In this document: positions 50,518 to 61,230 of the stretch, one piece after another | Layout: every line of letters starts with the position of its first letter | Position numbering within the stretch: position 1 is the stretch's first letter | Source: Actinomadura viridilutea | GTDB taxonomy: Bacteria > Actinomycetota > Actinomycetes > Streptosporangiales > Streptosporangiaceae | Reading direction: 5' to 3' | NCBI GenBank assembly: GCA_003001795.1 | Contig: PVNI01000002.1 | Coordinates: forward strand, 62,001 to 126,000 | Length of the DNA stretch: 64,000 nt | Notes under the pieces: generated by a model | Seen by the model: only the letters and a program-made list of their open reading frames with translations | Databases searched by the model: none | Told to the model about the DNA's origin: nothing | Position numbers and translations under genes: made by a program

Positions 50518-51662
50518 ATGGTTGTTCCCGAGCTGGGGGAGGTCGAAGGAATGAAGCGACCCGTCGCGCGCTACACGCACGAAGGCGTGGAGAAGGCCGA
50601 CATCTCGGTGCACCCGTTCGCCACCGAGGACGGTCTGGGGCTGAGCCTGACGCGCTTTCACCGCGCCGACTGCGACGACGTCGTGCTGCTCGTGCACGGA
50701 CTGCCCGCGTCCAGCGACATGTTCATCATGCCCGAGCACCGCAACATGACGAACTTCCTGCTGGACAACGGGTACACCGACGTCTGGGCGCTCGACTTCC
50801 GGATGAGCAACCGGTTCCCCTACAACGCCGAGACCAACCACTACAGCCTCGACGACATCGCGCTGTACGACCACCCCGCCGCCATGCGGGAACTGCGCCG
50901 CCACATCGGGGGCCGGCGGGTGCACGTCGTCGCGCAGTGCCTGGGCGCCGTGTCGTTCTTCATGAGCATGTCCGCGGGGTTGGTCACCGACGTCGCCAGC
51001 GCGGTGACCAACAGCGTCTCCCTGGTCACCCGCGTGCCGGCCTGGTCCCGGCTGAAGCTCAAGTACGGCCCCGGGATCGTCGAGTACGGCTTCGGCGTGT
51101 CGGTGCTGGACGCCTACTCGGCGCGGGCGGGCCGCTTCACCCGCAACCGCATGATCTCCCGTCTGGTGTCGGCGGTGCACAACGAGTGCGACAACCCCGA
51201 CTGCCACATGGTCAGCTTCATGTGGGGCACCGGGCGGCCGGCGATGTTCTACGACCACGACAGCCTCGCTCCCGAGACGCACCAGCGGTGGGCCGACCTG
51301 TTCCCGGTCACCGGGCTGAGCTACTACCGGCACATCTACAAGATGGTCAAGGCCGGGCACGCGGTGAAGAACCGCCCCGGTGACCCGCGCTACGCCGCGC
51401 TGCCCGACGACTACCTGCGCGGCGCCGCCGAGAACCTGCCGCCCACGTTGTTCCTGACCGGTTCGGACAACCGGGTCTTCACCGACTCCAACATCGTCTG
51501 CCACCGGATCCTGTCGCGGCGGGCGCCGGGCCGGCACACGCTGAAGGTCATTCCGCGGTACTCGCACGTGGACCCGATCGTCGGCCGCAACGCGCACGTG
51601 GACGTCTTCCCCGCGATCCTGGAGCACATCCGGCAGCACAGTCTCACCCGGCAGGTGGCCTG

Positions 51663-51663
<1 letters not shown>
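50518..51663 (+). CDS. Alpha/beta hydrolase with Cys in the nucleophile position
   Basis: The product is 381 residues. VVLLVHGLPASSDMF is the HG oxyanion motif; VHVVAQCLGAVSFFMSM is the nucleophile elbow, where Cys replaces the usual Ser of GxSxG; FLTGSDNRVF and YSHVDPIVG supply the acid and His. It is coupled to a cholesterol-oxidase-like GMC gene (TGATG overlap), and hydrolases of this sort accompany or are fused to such oxidases. It may cleave esters or lactones of a sterol- or terpenoid-like compound. ATG 50518 (after GAGGGGG) and ATG 50551 are both possible starts. No signal peptide is visible. Confidence 0.8.
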
Positions 51664-54119
<2,456 letters not shown>

Positions 54120-54150
54120 CGGGGATCGCGTCGGGGCCGTCCGGACGCGC

Positions 54151-54182
54151 GGCGCGAGGGAATTGCGGGGTGCCCTCGCGCC
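54151..54182 (+). terminator. Terminator after the GMC gene
   Basis: GGCGCGAGGG and CCCTCGCGCC form a perfect 10-bp stem with a 12-nt loop, 31 bp after the stop codon. It is followed at once by a T/C-rich stretch containing CTCTTTT, so it resembles a classical intrinsic terminator. Confidence 0.65.
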
Positions 54183-54216
54183 GCGCCTCTTTTCGCGTCG
54201 CGTCTCTTTTCAGATG

Positions 54217-54284
54217 GCGCCTCTCTCCGGGCCGCGTCTCTCTCCGGGCCGCGCCTCTTTCCGGGCTGTGCCTCTTCCCGGGCT
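54217..54284. repeat. Four 17-bp tandem repeats between convergent genes
   Basis: Four units of GCGYCTCTYTCCGGGCY type follow one another exactly (54217, 54234, 54251, 54268), preceded by two partial units (GCGCCTCTTTTC, GCGTCTCTTTTC) from 54183. The tract fills the gap between the GMC and CehA-like stop codons. Function unknown. Confidence 0.85.
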
Positions 54285-54293
54285 GGGCGCCGG

Positions 54294-56342
54294 TCAGGCG
54301 TCGGCGAGACGGGACCGGTAGACGTCGCGGGCCTGGGCGATGAGGTCGAGGTGGTCGGCGAGCTGCCGCTCGTCGTCGCGCTGGGCCTCCGCGCGGATCA
54401 GCCGTTCCAGGCCGTCGAGGTAGTCCAGGCACCAGCGCACGTCGGCGGGGCGCGCGACGCGGCGCCCGGCGACGTCGATGTACACGGGGCTGGTGTGGGC
54501 GTACACGCCGGCGGAGTGCATGGACCGCAGGTGCGGCGGGCCGGTCGCCACGGCGACGACGTAGGTGGGCTCGCCGACGGTGAGTTCCGCGGTCAGCTCG
54601 GGCGGGGAATCCTTGGCGAGGACGCCGTCGGCCGTGCGCAGCTCCAGCTCGAGCACCTCGGGGCCGATGGTGCGGGCGGTGACGGCGACCGTGTCGCCGG
54701 GGGCCAGGTCGAGCGCGTCGCCGGGGCCGTGGCCGTCGACGTCCAGCTCCAGCCAGGGGCCGGTGGTGGCGAAGGTGCGGCCGCGGCGGATCGCGTCGGC
54801 GAACGCGGCGGCGGTCAGCGGCCCGTCCACGCGGGCGTAGACGCGCGCCCAGCCGGGCGGGCTGGACTGGCTGCCCCGCCGCTGGAACGACAGCATGGCG
54901 TCGGTGCCCGCGGTGACCGCCAGGGCGTTGCCCGCCCCGACCAGCCGCCGGTAGACGACCGCGGCGGCCTGGACGGACGAGTGGTTGAGCACGTCGAGCG
55001 AGTCGACCAGGCCGAGCGCGGCGTCGACCACGATCTCTCGGGCGGAGCAGTCGCGGCCGCCCCGCAGCGCGGCCTCGGGCGGGTCGTCCTCGCCGATCGG
55101 CATGTGGAAGGGGTGGCTGTAGCCGAGGACGGCGCCCAGGCGGCGCAGTTCGGCGCAGCCCTCGGCGTTGGGCGGCCAGTCGGCGGTGCCGAGGAACCCG
55201 GTGTGGTAGCGGCCGGGCGGCGCGGTGACGCCGAACGCGTACAGGTGGCCGAGCAGGTCGTTGCGGTACTCGACGCCGAGGCGGGCCACGTGCGCGGCGT
55301 CCGACCAGGGCAGGTCCGCGCCGGCCCAGTGGTCGAGGGCCTCGCGGTCGTACACCCGCTCGGAGGCGACGTTCCCGGCGACCAGGTTGAGCACGTGCAG
55401 GTCCTCGCCGTGCTGGACGGCGGCGGCGTGGGCGGGCGTGCCGACCGTGTCGCCCGCCCAGTTCATGTGGACGTGCATGTCGCCGCCGTACCAGCCGCGG
55501 GCGGCCGCGTCGTACAGCCGCTGGGGCGTCAGCTCGACGAGCGTCTCGCGCCCGGCCTCGGGAGTGACGACCAGTTCCGCGGTGCGGTATTCCATGCCGC
55601 GGGTGACGCGCACGGTCAGCGGTTCGGCGGGGACGTCGAGCACCAGGTCGTCGCCGTGGAAGTAGGGCATGCGGTGGGCGTCCAGCCTGCGGGGGACGCC
55701 GTCGGGGTACCAGCCCTGGCCGTTCTCCCCCGCGACGCTCCACCGGCAGGGCACTCCGGCGCGCAGCCGCAGGCGGGCCTTGGCGGCGGGGCGGGAGAGC
55801 GCGTCGAGCGACACCGCCGTCCCGTCCACCACGATGCGGGAGTCGGCGCGGACGGGGACGATCCGGGCGCCGCGCGGCGGGACGCGGTGCGGTTCGCCGT
55901 CCACCTCCACGGTGACGGCCTCGTCGCGTGAGGAGTCCAGGAGCAGGGGGGTGCGCGGCACCGTGCCGGGCAGCCGCACCTGGGTGACGGCCTCCAGCGA
56001 GACGCCGTCCGGGGTGAGGCGCAGCGCGGCCAGGTTGTCGAGCACGCGCCCGTCGAGGACGTCCCGGATGATCTCGTCGATGTCGAGCCCGGCGATGACC
56101 TCCCGCAGCTCGGCGTCGGTGGCGCCGGGACGGCGCGCGGCGGCGGCGCGCTGGAGGGCGCTCCAGAACTCCATCCCGCCCATGAGGTACGCGCTGGTCT
56201 CGATCTCCCGGACGTAGGGGATGGGGTCTTCGCCCCAGGTGGGGCCGTGTTCGGCGAGAAGCCTCCGGTATTCGGCCAAGGCTTCGCGCACTCGGGCGGG
56301 CAGTTCCGGGTCGGCGGGGTCGGGTGGCTCGCAGTCGTGCAT
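54294..56342 (-). CDS. CehA/McbA-family metallohydrolase (PHP domain)
   Basis: The product is 682 residues. The C-terminal half carries the PHP metal motif GGDMHVHMNWAGDTVGTP (HxH), further His/Asp in LGYSHPFHMP and VLNHSSVQ, and a final ligand region NALAVTAGTDAMLSF. CehA/McbA enzymes hydrolyse carbaryl-type esters and other unidentified substrates. The N-terminal 330 residues are beta-rich with a helical start and unassigned. The start chosen is ATG 56342, preceded by GGGAGGT at ideal spacing; ATGs upstream lack one. No signal peptide. Natural substrate unknown. Confidence 0.78.
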   Translation of the reverse strand: MHDCEPPDPADPELPARVREALAEYRRLLAEHGPTWGEDPIPYVREIETSAYLMGGMEFWSALQRAAAARRPGATDAELREVIAGLDIDEIIRDVLDGRVLDNLAALRLTPDGVSLEAVTQVRLPGTVPRTPLLLDSSRDEAVTVEVDGEPHRVPPRGARIVPVRADSRIVVDGTAVSLDALSRPAAKARLRLRAGVPCRWSVAGENGQGWYPDGVPRRLDAHRMPYFHGDDLVLDVPAEPLTVRVTRGMEYRTAELVVTPEAGRETLVELTPQRLYDAAARGWYGGDMHVHMNWAGDTVGTPAHAAAVQHGEDLHVLNLVAGNVASERVYDREALDHWAGADLPWSDAAHVARLGVEYRNDLLGHLYAFGVTAPPGRYHTGFLGTADWPPNAEGCAELRRLGAVLGYSHPFHMPIGEDDPPEAALRGGRDCSAREIVVDAALGLVDSLDVLNHSSVQAAAVVYRRLVGAGNALAVTAGTDAMLSFQRRGSQSSPPGWARVYARVDGPLTAAAFADAIRRGRTFATTGPWLELDVDGHGPGDALDLAPGDTVAVTARTIGPEVLELELRTADGVLAKDSPPELTAELTVGEPTYVVAVATGPPHLRSMHSAGVYAHTSPVYIDVAGRRVARPADVRWCLDYLDGLERLIRAEAQRDDERQLADHLDLIAQARDVYRSRLADA

Positions 56343-56478
56343 GGTGACCTCCCCGTCATCGGGCATGGCGGCCAGCGTCGCACGCAACCCCTGAGCGGCA
56401 AAGGGTCCGGTGCGGCCGGATTCGTCGGGGGAAGCGGTTCCTCCCACCCGGATGGAGAATCCTCCGCCCGGGATGCGG

Positions 56479-57111
56479 TCACTTTCCTCGGGCCGCGCCG
56501 TGCGCGCCGGGACGGCCGAGCCGCTCGCGGGCGAAGCGGGTCATCCCCCACGGCTTGTAGACGGACAGCACCGTCATGAACGTGTACAGCGCCAGCGCGA
56601 CGCAGGGCGCGACCAGCACGTCGGACGCGGCGGCGCCGACCTCGGGCGGCGTGCGCAGGGCGTCGCGGGCGGCCTGCTCCAGGCCGGGACGCAGCGCCGC
56701 GACCGTCGCGGTGAACGCGACCAGGGTCAGCACCAGCTTGGTGAGCACCCAGTGGTACCGGAGCAGCCCCCAGCGCGTGCCCATGCCCAGCAGGACGCCG
56801 GTGACGAGGGTGAACAGCGCGACCGGGATCAGCAGGACGTCGCCGAACACGTCCATCGCCACGTACGCGGCCCGGATCGTCTCGGGGTCGTCGCTGATCC
56901 GGCCGGTGACGCTGAGGGTGAGCAGGCCCACGTCCAGCCCCAGCCAGGACACCGCCGCGATCACATGGATGAGCAGTGTGAGCTTGCGCATGCGCGGCGA
57001 CAGCCGCTTCGGACCGCGGCGGGGGTCGGCTCCGGCCGAGGGGCCGGCGGAGCCGGCGGGCGGGGAGGTGCGGCGGCGTTCCGTCTGCGCGACGTGCGTC
57101 GTGGTGTCCAT
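56479..57111 (-). CDS. DUF2269-type integral membrane protein
   Basis: The product is 210 residues with four hydrophobic helices: MRKLTLLIHVIAAVSWLGLDVGLLTL, VFGDVLLIPVALFTLVTGVLLGM, WVLTKLVLTLVAFTATVAAL and DVLVAPCVALALYTFMTVLSVY. The His in helix 1 and the WxGxxxG spacing resemble the DUF2269 / CopD-like helical family. The first 40 residues are charged and Pro-rich, and a start at a later Met is possible. It is divergent from the lipoprotein/ECF sigma genes. Function unknown; heme or copper handling has been suggested for relatives only by fold. Confidence 0.65.
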   Translation of the reverse strand: MDTTTHVAQTERRRTSPPAGSAGPSAGADPRRGPKRLSPRMRKLTLLIHVIAAVSWLGLDVGLLTLSVTGRISDDPETIRAAYVAMDVFGDVLLIPVALFTLVTGVLLGMGTRWGLLRYHWVLTKLVLTLVAFTATVAALRPGLEQAARDALRTPPEVGAAASDVLVAPCVALALYTFMTVLSVYKPWGMTRFARERLGRPGAHGAARGK

Positions 57112-57268
57112 GCCGCCGAGGGTGTCGCGGAGGTTCCGGGCGCCACATCGCACGGGCGGAGGCTTCGGGGCTGCCGCGCTCGTCGTACCCGGCGCGGCGC
57201 GGCCTACCCCGGACAAGGTAGCCGTCGCGGCGCCGCCGCCCGTCCCGCCGAATTCCTCGCCGGAACGT

Positions 57269-57297
57269 TGAACCCGCCCCCGGGCGCGCCCCGTACT
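57269..57297 (+). promoter_or_regulatory. Candidate ECF-sigma promoter of the lipoprotein gene
   Basis: TGAACC (57269-57274) and CGTACT (57292-57297) are separated by 17 bp and resemble the GAAC / CGT elements of ECF-type promoters. Transcription would begin about 35 bp before the lipoprotein ATG. This would let the sigma factor encoded two genes downstream activate its own cluster. Confidence 0.35.
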
Positions 57298-57336
57298 GCT
57301 TGCCGACGCGTCACCACGCCACAGCAGAGGAGGCAC

Positions 57337-57945
57337 ATGAACGTCCGGGGACGGGTCGTCCTCATGGGGAGCGCGGTCGCGGCCTGCACGACGCTCGCGG
57401 GCTGCAACCTGTTCAGCGGCGGCGGCGTCCCTGGGGGCACGGTGCCGGGAGGTCCGGTTTCGGGTGCGCCCGCGGCGGCCCCGGCCAGGCCCACCACCGG
57501 AGGGTGGCCCTGGCGGGGGACGCCGCCCATCGAACCCCGCGGCGCCGCCGCTCCGACCGGCCTGCGCGCCATGGACGACTACCAGCTCGGCAGGATCCTC
57601 GTCGACAACCGGGGACGCGCCGTGTACCGGTACGACCGCGACAGCCCCAACCCGTCGGTGTCGCGGTGCGTCGGGCCCTGCGCGCAGACGTGGCCGCCGG
57701 TGCTGTGGAAGCCGAACCTGTCCATCACCGGCGTGGACCCGACCAGGGTCGGCCGGATCCGGCGCCCCGACGGGACCGTCCAGGTCACCGTGGGCGGCTG
57801 GCCGCTCTACCACTACTCCGAGGACTCCTCGCCCGGCGACCAGAACGGCCAGGGGGTGAACAACCTCTGGTTCGTCGCCCGGCCCAACGGCACCAAGGCC
57901 CAGGTGCCCGGCGGTTCCGGCGCGGGGGCCGTCCCAGGCGGCTGA
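57337..57945 (+). CDS. Lipoprotein with YxYxxD secreted repeats (COG4315-like)
   Basis: The product is 202 residues. Signal peptide with lipobox LAGC (residues 20-23), then a Gly/Pro/Ala-rich linker to about residue 65. Two copies of the 'secreted repeat' follow: VYRYDRDSPNPSVSRCVGPCAQTWPPVL and PLYHYSEDSSPGDQNGQGVNNLWFV, each with the Yx(F/W/Y)xxD motif. Such lipoproteins sit on the outer membrane face in actinobacteria; their biochemical role is unknown. GAGGAGG precedes ATG 57337. The ECF sigma gene starts 53 bp downstream, so they are likely one unit. Confidence 0.85.
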   Translation: MNVRGRVVLMGSAVAACTTLAGCNLFSGGGVPGGTVPGGPVSGAPAAAPARPTTGGWPWRGTPPIEPRGAAAPTGLRAMDDYQLGRILVDNRGRAVYRYDRDSPNPSVSRCVGPCAQTWPPVLWKPNLSITGVDPTRVGRIRRPDGTVQVTVGGWPLYHYSEDSSPGDQNGQGVNNLWFVARPNGTKAQVPGGSGAGAVPGG

Positions 57946-57997
57946 CCCCCTCCCCCTTTCAGACGTCCCGTTCCCCCATCAGCGGAGAAACCCCCCA

Positions 57998-58618
57998 ATG
58001 GCCCACAAATCTTCGACCGCCGTGTCGCCGTCGCGCCGCCGCGCCCGCCGCGGCGGCGACGGCGACGCCGGACCCTGGAGCTGGTTCCGCGGTCCGCGTC
58101 CCGTCGACGCGGTGGACGACCAGGTGATCGTCACCGAGCTGTACCGCGTGTACGGCCGTCCGCTGCTGTCGTTCGTGCTGCGGCTGACCGGCGGCGACCG
58201 GCACTGGGCCGAGGACGTCGTCCAGGAGACGATGATCCGCGCCTGGCGCAGCGCGCACCAGCTCGACGCCAACGCGACCTCGCTGCTGCCGTGGCTGGCC
58301 ACCGTCGCGCGCCGGATCGTCATCGACGACCAGCGCCGCAAGAACGCCCGGCCGCAGGAGGCGGGCGAGGGCCCGCTGGAGAACCTGCGCGCCCCCGACG
58401 GGTTGGAGGACCTCCTGCGCTCTGTCGTCGTCTCCGAAGCCCTCCAGTCGCTGTCCCCCGCGCACCGCGAGATCCTCAACGAGACCTACTTCCGGGACCG
58501 TTCGGTCAACGAGGCCGCCCGGCATCTGGGCATCCCCGTCGGCACGGTCAAGTCCCGGGTCTACTACGCGCTCCGGGCGCTGCGTGTGGCCCTGGAGGAA
58601 AGGGGGGTCACGCCGTGA
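57998..58618 (+). CDS. ECF sigma factor (SigK/SigL-like)
   Basis: The product is 206 residues. Sigma region 2 (ELYRVYGRPLLSFVLRLTGGDRHWAEDVVQETMIRAWRSAHQLDANATSLLPWLATVARRIVIDDQRRK) and region 4 (SEALQSLSPAHREILNETYFRDRSVNEAARHLGIPVGTVKSRVYYALRALRVAL) are both complete. A 35-residue basic N-terminal extension precedes region 2. The stop overlaps the GTG start of the anti-sigma gene (GTGA), the usual coupling of sigma and antisigma. Confidence 0.92.
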   Translation: MAHKSSTAVSPSRRRARRGGDGDAGPWSWFRGPRPVDAVDDQVIVTELYRVYGRPLLSFVLRLTGGDRHWAEDVVQETMIRAWRSAHQLDANATSLLPWLATVARRIVIDDQRRKNARPQEAGEGPLENLRAPDGLEDLLRSVVVSEALQSLSPAHREILNETYFRDRSVNEAARHLGIPVGTVKSRVYYALRALRVALEERGVTP

Positions 58619-59388
58619 CCACGGGCACTTCGCACATCGACGTCGGCGCGTACGCGCTCGGCCTGCTGGAGGAGCCGGACCGCCGCGCCTTCGAGGCTCA
58701 CCTGAGCACCTGCATGCCCTGCCACGAGGAGCTGGCCGTGCTGCGGGGGGTGGCGGCGCAGCTGGACGGCATGCCGCCGATCGAGGACCCGCGCGACGCC
58801 GAGCCCGTCCCGCCGCCGCCCGAGGTGGTCACCGACATGCTGCGGTACCGCGCGCGCAAGGCGCGGCGCGGCCGGGTGGCGCGCGCGCTGGTCGGCGCGG
58901 CGGCCGGGGTGGTGCTGCTGGCGGGCGCGTTCGGCACGGGCCTCACCATGGGCGGCGACCGGGCCGGGGACGGCGGCGCGGGCGCCGGTGGAAGCGCGGC
59001 GGCCGTCGGCGCCGGCGCGGTCCAGGTCGTGGACGGCAGCGTCGAGAAGCTCATGCGGGAGGGGCGCCGCGTCGAGGCCACCGATTCCGCCAGCGGCGTG
59101 ACCGGCACGGTCGCGATGGAGGGCAAGCAGTGGGGCAGCCGGGTGGGGCTGCGCCTGGCGAAGGTGCGCGGACCGCTGCAGTGCGAGCTGGTCGCCGTGG
59201 ACCGGACGGGCCGCGCGCACACGGTGGTCGGCTGGTCGGTCCCGCCCAAGGGCTACGGCGTGCCGGGCTCCCCGGCCCCGCTGATGGTGCAGGGCGGCAC
59301 CGCGCTGACGCCCGACGAGATCGCCCGCTTCGAGGTGCGGACGATCGGCCGGAACGGCGGCCGCACGCTGCTCACCGTGCCCGCCTGA
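58615..59388 (+). CDS. Membrane zinc anti-sigma factor (RskA-like)
   Basis: The product is 257 residues. The N-terminal zinc motif HLSTCMPC (HxxxCxxC) lies in a helical ASD-type domain that binds the sigma factor. A single transmembrane helix (VARALVGAAAGVVLLAGAFGTGLTMG, about residues 80-105) and an extracytoplasmic domain (SGVTGTVAMEGKQWGSRVGLRLAKVRGPLQCELVAVDRTGRAHTVVGWSVPPKGYG) follow, as in RskA-type anti-sigma-K factors. Stress-induced proteolysis outside the membrane would free the sigma factor. The lipoprotein encoded upstream may be a sensor or target. Confidence 0.87.
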   Translation: MTTGTSHIDVGAYALGLLEEPDRRAFEAHLSTCMPCHEELAVLRGVAAQLDGMPPIEDPRDAEPVPPPPEVVTDMLRYRARKARRGRVARALVGAAAGVVLLAGAFGTGLTMGGDRAGDGGAGAGGSAAAVGAGAVQVVDGSVEKLMREGRRVEATDSASGVTGTVAMEGKQWGSRVGLRLAKVRGPLQCELVAVDRTGRAHTVVGWSVPPKGYGVPGSPAPLMVQGGTALTPDEIARFEVRTIGRNGGRTLLTVPA

Positions 59389-59523
59389 GACCACCGGGGA
59401 GGTGCCGGATGACCCCGCGGCCGCACCTCCCCCTTCCGCCCCGCCCGGAGCGCTGCCCGGGGCGGCGTCCGGCCCATCCCCGCCTTGGGCCGGCCGCGAC
59501 CCCGTTCCGGGCCGAGGGTGAAC

Positions 59524-59571
59524 GGCTGCACGGCCACGGCTCCGTCCTCGTGGCCGTGCAGCCTTCTTTTT
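59524..59571 (+). terminator. Intrinsic terminator after the anti-sigma gene
   Basis: GGCTGCACGGCCACG and CGTGGCCGTGCAGCC form a perfect 15-bp stem with a 10-nt loop, followed by TTCTTTTT. This is the clearest rho-independent terminator in the window. The convergent gene on the other strand ends about 45 bp away. Confidence 0.9.
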
Positions 59572-59616
59572 CTGCCCGCAGGTCGGGGACCTTCCCGGTT
59601 CTTCGGACGCGCGCGT

Positions 59617-60324
59617 TCACGGCAGCAGATCGGCGCGATGGCGGGCGAGGGCGAGCGCGGGATAGCAGTCTTCGGGCAGGGGCGCGTCGGTGTTGAGGGC
59701 GGCGCGCAGCCGCGGCCCTGCCGCGGCCGGGTCGCAGGGCTGCACGACGCACAGTTCGGCCTGCATCGCCCGGCGGGCGGCGTTCATGAGCGCGGGCACG
59801 TCCCCCACGATGACGACCTCGCTCGGGACGTCGTCGTGCCCCAGCCGGACGGCGAGCGCATGCAGATCGGACCCGTCGGGGACGTAGCGGAATTCGCAGA
59901 TGATCCTGTCGCCGTCCAGGGGTCCCTCTTGGACGAGCCAGACTTGGCCAGGGGCCACCTGGCCGAGTCGCCGAGCCCAGGGCGGGCCCTCGTCCGGGCC
60001 GCCGGCGGCGCGCGCGGCCGCCGGGCGGGCCTCGGCGGGCCCGATCGCGGCGAGGGCGCGCAGGAACAGGCGCGCGGCGGGCGTTCCGGCGGACCGCAGG
60101 GCGGTGATCAGGTCCGCGAGGGCGGCGCGGCGCGCCGCGGCGTCGGGGGCCGCCGCCTCCAGCGTGCCGAGCTGCGCGGACGTCCACACCTCGGCCCGCA
60201 GCGCGGCGCCGAGGGCGGGCAGTTCGTCGGCCGCCCGCACGTACGCGTCGTACACCTCGCGCAGGCCGGGCAGCATCAGCGCAGGGCCGCCGCCGGGGCC
60301 AGCGTTCCGTCGGGTGGTGCTCAC
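59617..60324 (-). CDS. Hypothetical protein
   Basis: The product is 235 residues (GTG start; ATG 60278 is an alternative that would shorten it by about 15 residues). The sequence is Ala-rich and helical in the first half (LREVYDAYVRAADELPALGAALRAEVW) and mixed in the second, with WLVQEGPLDGDRIICEFRYVPDGSDLHALAVRLGHDDVPSEVVIVGDVPALMNAARRAM. No signal peptide, membrane segment or catalytic motif is recognised. It is divergent from the TetR gene, so it may be that regulator's target. Confidence 0.6.
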   Translation of the reverse strand: MSTTRRNAGPGGGPALMLPGLREVYDAYVRAADELPALGAALRAEVWTSAQLGTLEAAAPDAAARRAALADLITALRSAGTPAARLFLRALAAIGPAEARPAAARAAGGPDEGPPWARRLGQVAPGQVWLVQEGPLDGDRIICEFRYVPDGSDLHALAVRLGHDDVPSEVVIVGDVPALMNAARRAMQAELCVVQPCDPAAAGPRLRAALNTDAPLPEDCYPALALARHRADLLP

Positions 60325-60444
60325 CGGTTCAGGGTAGGCGCCGCCGACGCGTCCCGCGGACGACGCCGGGCGGGCCTCGGCGGCCCCGGTTCGGGTGTCC
60401 GCCCGGATGATCGCCGCGGGTCGGTGCTTTGCGAGGATGGGCGG

Positions 60445-61218
60445 GTGACCACCGAGTACAGCGGGACCGGGGACCCGCGGCGCAGCCTGGAGCTGCTGTG
60501 GGGCGCGCAGGAGCGGCGGCCCAGGCGCGGTCCGCGTCCGCGCCTGACCGTGGAGGGCATCGCCGCCGCGGCGATCCGGCTCGCCGACGCCGAGGGCCTG
60601 GAGGCCCTGTCGATGCGGCGCATCGCCGACGAGCTCGGCGTGTCCACGATGGCGATCTACACGTACGTGCCGGGCAAGGCCGAGCTGATCGACGTCATGC
60701 TGGACCGCGTGCACGGGGAGCTGACCCCGCCCGACGGCGTGCCCGGCGGCTGGCGGGCCCGGCTGGAGCACGTGGCGCGGGAACGCTGGGCGCTGTACCA
60801 CCGCCATCCGTGGATGCTGCAGGTGTCCACCGGACGGCCGCCGCTCGGCCCGAACCTGCTGGACGCGTACGAGGCCGAGCTGCGCGCCGTGGACGGCCTC
60901 GGCCTGAGCGACGTGGAGATGGACTCGGTGATCTCCCTGGTCACCGGGTTCGCCCAGAGCGCGGCGCGCACGTCGGTGGAGGTGGCCCAGGCCGAGCGCC
61001 GCACCGGCATGACCGACGAGCAGTGGTGGCAGGCCACCGCGCCCGTGCTCCAGAAGCACGCCGACTTCCGCCGCTACCCGCTCGCCGACCGGGTCGGCAC
61101 GTCCGCGGCCCGCGAGTACGGCGGCGCCGTCGGGCCGGAGCACGCGTTCGAATTCGGCCTGCGCCGCGTCCTGGACGGCGTCGAGGTCCTGATCCGCTCG
61201 CGCGTCGGCGGCGGCTGA
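60445..61218 (+). CDS. TetR-family transcriptional regulator
   Basis: The product is 257 residues from a GTG start. The DNA-binding domain is RLTVEGIAAAAIRLADAEGLEALSMRRIADELGVSTMAIYTYVPGKAELIDVMLD (about residues 33-87), with the helix-turn-helix ending in the typical YTYVPGKAEL. The C-terminal helical ligand domain (WRARLEHVARERWALYHRHPWMLQV...) is of the TetR_C type found in many actinobacterial multidrug and metabolic repressors. It is divergently transcribed from the hypothetical gene at 59617, with 120 bp between starts. Confidence 0.88.
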   Translation: MTTEYSGTGDPRRSLELLWGAQERRPRRGPRPRLTVEGIAAAAIRLADAEGLEALSMRRIADELGVSTMAIYTYVPGKAELIDVMLDRVHGELTPPDGVPGGWRARLEHVARERWALYHRHPWMLQVSTGRPPLGPNLLDAYEAELRAVDGLGLSDVEMDSVISLVTGFAQSAARTSVEVAQAERRTGMTDEQWWQATAPVLQKHADFRRYPLADRVGTSAAREYGGAVGPEHAFEFGLRRVLDGVEVLIRSRVGGG

Positions 61219-61230
61219 CCGCGCCCCGGC

